A stretch of 7,723 nt of DNA. It comes from JBBQTU01 sp038213005 (GTDB lineage: Bacteria; Planctomycetota; Phycisphaerae; Tepidisphaerales; Tepidisphaeraceae). The position numbers were made by a program, and so were the translations under genes. The number at the start of each line of letters is the position of its first letter. Position 1 is the first letter of the stretch. Location of the stretch: assembly GCA_038213005.1 (NCBI GenBank), contig JBBQTU010000199.1:1-7723 (forward strand), read 5' to 3'. The notes under the pieces are model-generated. The model ran no database searches and was not told the origin of the DNA. It saw nothing but the letters and a program-made list of their open reading frames with translations. Positions 6,680-7,723 of this stretch are shown one piece after another.

Positions 6680-6689
6680 GGAGGTGATC
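6680..6689 (-). promoter_or_regulatory. Anti-Shine-Dalgarno-like sequence immediately before an ATG
   Basis: The ten minus-strand bases before the DUF4149 ATG read GATCACCTCC. This equals part of the conserved 3' tail of bacterial 16S rRNA, the opposite of a ribosome-binding site. On the plus strand it reads GGAGGTGATC, an extended Shine-Dalgarno, but no plus-strand start codon follows at a usable distance. No function is shown; it may be coincidence. Confidence 0.4.
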
Positions 6690-6715
6690 TTCTCACAAAC
6701 CCGCCGTTGCGGGAA

Positions 6716-6806
6716 ATGTGAAATACGAATATCGAAATGCGAAGAGGGGATCCCAAGCCCGAAATCCGAAATGTTTCGTGTTTCGCACTTCGAATTTCGT
6801 GCTTTC
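6716..6806. repeat. GAAATnCGAA-type imperfect inverted repeat
   Basis: The arms at 6720-6743 and 6782-6805 are imperfectly complementary, matching in blocks TTCGCA, TTCGA and TTCGT. The interior has its own small palindrome, CGAAA-TG-TTTCG (6767-6778). AT-rich 'GAAATnCGAA' units contrast sharply with the GC-rich surroundings. From general knowledge, repeats that translate as FRISDFEFR-like or NSKxExRN strings are scattered between genes in many planctomycete-like genomes. This copy looks like one of them, and transcribed it would form a long stem-loop. Confidence 0.7.
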
Positions 6807-6814
6807 CCCCCCCC
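6806..6814. repeat. Nine-base C homopolymer
   Basis: Nine consecutive C (G on the minus strand) adjoin the inverted repeat and are followed by GGG. The tract lies inside the open frame that joins the amt stop to the DUF4149 gene, so a length change would break or restore that frame. It is also a likely place for sequencing error. Confidence 0.85.
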
Positions 6815-6936
6815 GGGCCTCGGGTCGGCCAGCACCCGGTAGTCCGCCGCGTCCCCGCCGGCACAGAACCATCCCACCCCTCCTCCGCAGATCACGACCC
6901 GTGCATCGGCTGCAACAATTTCTGGTGGAATCCGTC

Positions 6937-7723
6937 TCATGCCCTCTGGCCCGCCGGCGACGGCGTCTCCTCGGCATAGCTCGCCGTAAAGGCGTCTTCT
7001 TCGAGGTTGTACCCCGACTCGCCATGCTGACTGATGTCCAGGCCGTCGTACTCGTGTTCTTCGCTGACCCGCAGGCCAACCATCTTGTCCACGATCTTCA
7101 GCAGCACCAGCGTCGCCACGCCCGCCAGCACCCAGGTCAGCGCCGTCGCCACAAACTGATACCAGACCTGCATCGCGTTGTGGTCGATCAACCCGGCCTT
7201 GCCGCTGTTCACCATCCCCACCGCGAACACGCCCGTCAGCAGCGCACCAACCGTTCCACCCACCCCATGCACGCCAAAGGCGTCCAGCGAGTCGTCGTAG
7301 CCAAACCGGTGCTTGAACTCCGTCGCCGACAGGAAGCACACCAGCCCGCCGATCAGCCCGATCAGTAGCGCCCACATCGGAGTGGTGAAACCGCTGCCGG
7401 GGGTGATCACCACCAGGCCCGCCACCGCGCCGGAAATCGCGCCCAGCACCGTCGGCTTGCCCGTCTTGTACCATTCCGCAAACATCCAGGCCAAGGCCGC
7501 CGCCGCCGCCGCGAAATGCGTATTGACCAGCGCCATGCTCGCCAGCCCGTTGGCCCCCAGGGCGCTGCCGCCGTTGAACCCGAACCACCCCACCCACAGC
7601 ATCGCAGCGCCAATCACGCTCAGCACCACGCTGTGCGGCGCCATGGGAACCTTCCCATATCCGCGGCGCTTGCCCAGCACCAGCGCCGCCACCAGTGCCG
7701 ACACGCCCGAACTGATGTGCACC
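6937..7723 (-). CDS. amt: Ammonium transporter Amt, C-terminal part (5' end beyond window)
   Basis: These are the C-terminal 261 residues of an Amt/MEP/Rh-family ammonium channel, a trimeric inner-membrane protein that conducts ammonium/ammonia. The first visible residues, VHISSGVSALVAALVLGKR, contain the first pore histidine of the twin-His pair. The second is in FGVHGVGG (149-156, H152). Between them are WVGWFGFNGGSAL (43-55) and the NTHFAAAAAALAW helix (67-79), with further helices at about 94-106, 115-133, 157-170 and 187-210. The cytosolic tail VSEEHEYDGLDISQHGESGY (219-238) is the conserved regulatory C terminus that contacts PII/GlnK proteins in studied members. An extra acidic tail of about 20 residues follows. 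The GTG at 7720-7722 is an internal Val codon, so roughly the N-terminal third or more lies beyond 7723. Confidence 0.97.
   Translation of the reverse strand, partial: VHISSGVSALVAALVLGKRRGYGKVPMAPHSVVLSVIGAAMLWVGWFGFNGGSALGANGLASMALVNTHFAAAAAALAWMFAEWYKTGKPTVLGAISGAVAGLVVITPGSGFTTPMWALLIGLIGGLVCFLSATEFKHRFGYDDSLDAFGVHGVGGTVGALLTGVFAVGMVNSGKAGLIDHNAMQVWYQFVATALTWVLAGVATLVLLKIVDKMVGLRVSEEHEYDGLDISQHGESGYNLEEDAFTASYAEETPSPAGQRA

Larger units (their letters stand above)
6680..6940 (-). other. Unexplained open frame between amt and the DUF4149 gene
   Basis: An ATG at 6938-6940 overlaps the amt stop as ATGA, with a weak GAGGG just upstream. The frame runs 87 codons without a stop and enters the DUF4149 gene in phase at 6679. 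It begins MRRIPPEIVAADARVVICGG, and the VVICGGGVGW patch vaguely recalls a nucleotide-binding Gly-rich loop. The second half (after about 6815) is simply the translation of the GAAATnCGAA repeat (NSKCETRNISDF and so on). It could be a short coupled leader ORF, a gene remnant interrupted by the repeat, or chance. I do not assign a function. Confidence 0.3.

Noticed and set aside
6941..7597. Upstream part of the long minus-strand frame extending into amt
   Set aside because: Across 6941-7597 it is a Gly/Arg-rich shadow of the amt reading frame. Only the part below 6940 is worth discussing.

Overview
The window is GC-rich bacterial chromosome. Every convincing gene (eight) lies on the minus strand, so transcription runs from high to low coordinates. 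No gene identifies the species. A Planctomycetota-like origin, perhaps Phycisphaerae, is my inference from the dispersed 'GAAATnCGAA/TTCGnATTTC' intergenic repeat, the high GC and the gene mix. I give it modest confidence.

Upstream block, 7723 down to 5175. It begins with the C-terminal two thirds of an Amt ammonium channel, cut by the window edge. A 257-base interval follows that holds an imperfect inverted repeat, a 9-C tract and an unexplained open frame starting on the amt stop (ATGA). Next come a small four-helix membrane protein (DUF4149/TMEM205-like) and, overlapping it by ATGA, a TIM-barrel protein of the sugar phosphate isomerase/epimerase superfamily. The last two are clearly translationally coupled.

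Spacer, 4927-5174 (to 4876 with the preferred argS start). No gene and no convincing promoter or terminator is visible here, but it must contain the leader of the next block.

Downstream block, 4926 down to 426. argS (arginyl-tRNA synthetase) is followed closely by a HEPN-domain gene and an overlapping MNT-type minimal nucleotidyltransferase gene, the classic arrangement of a HEPN/MNT toxin-antitoxin pair. Then come a COG0523/CobW-type G3E GTPase (putative metallochaperone) and a membrane-anchored GT2 glycosyltransferase of the GtrB/DPM1-like type. Gaps are only 19-41 bases, so one transcript is plausible. The HEPN gene appears to carry a one-base frameshift near its N terminus.

Tail, 1-425. 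This is non-coding and repeat-rich: two 90-base copies at a 126-base period with hairpin potential, a perfect 21-base tandem duplication, and a GC-rich hairpin that could end the downstream transcript.

The most interesting items are the HEPN/MNT cassette with its apparent frameshift, the 16S-tail-like (anti-Shine-Dalgarno) sequence just before the DUF4149 ATG together with the in-frame open frame upstream of it, and the structured repeats in the tail. I see no clear evidence of an entirely new multi-gene system.
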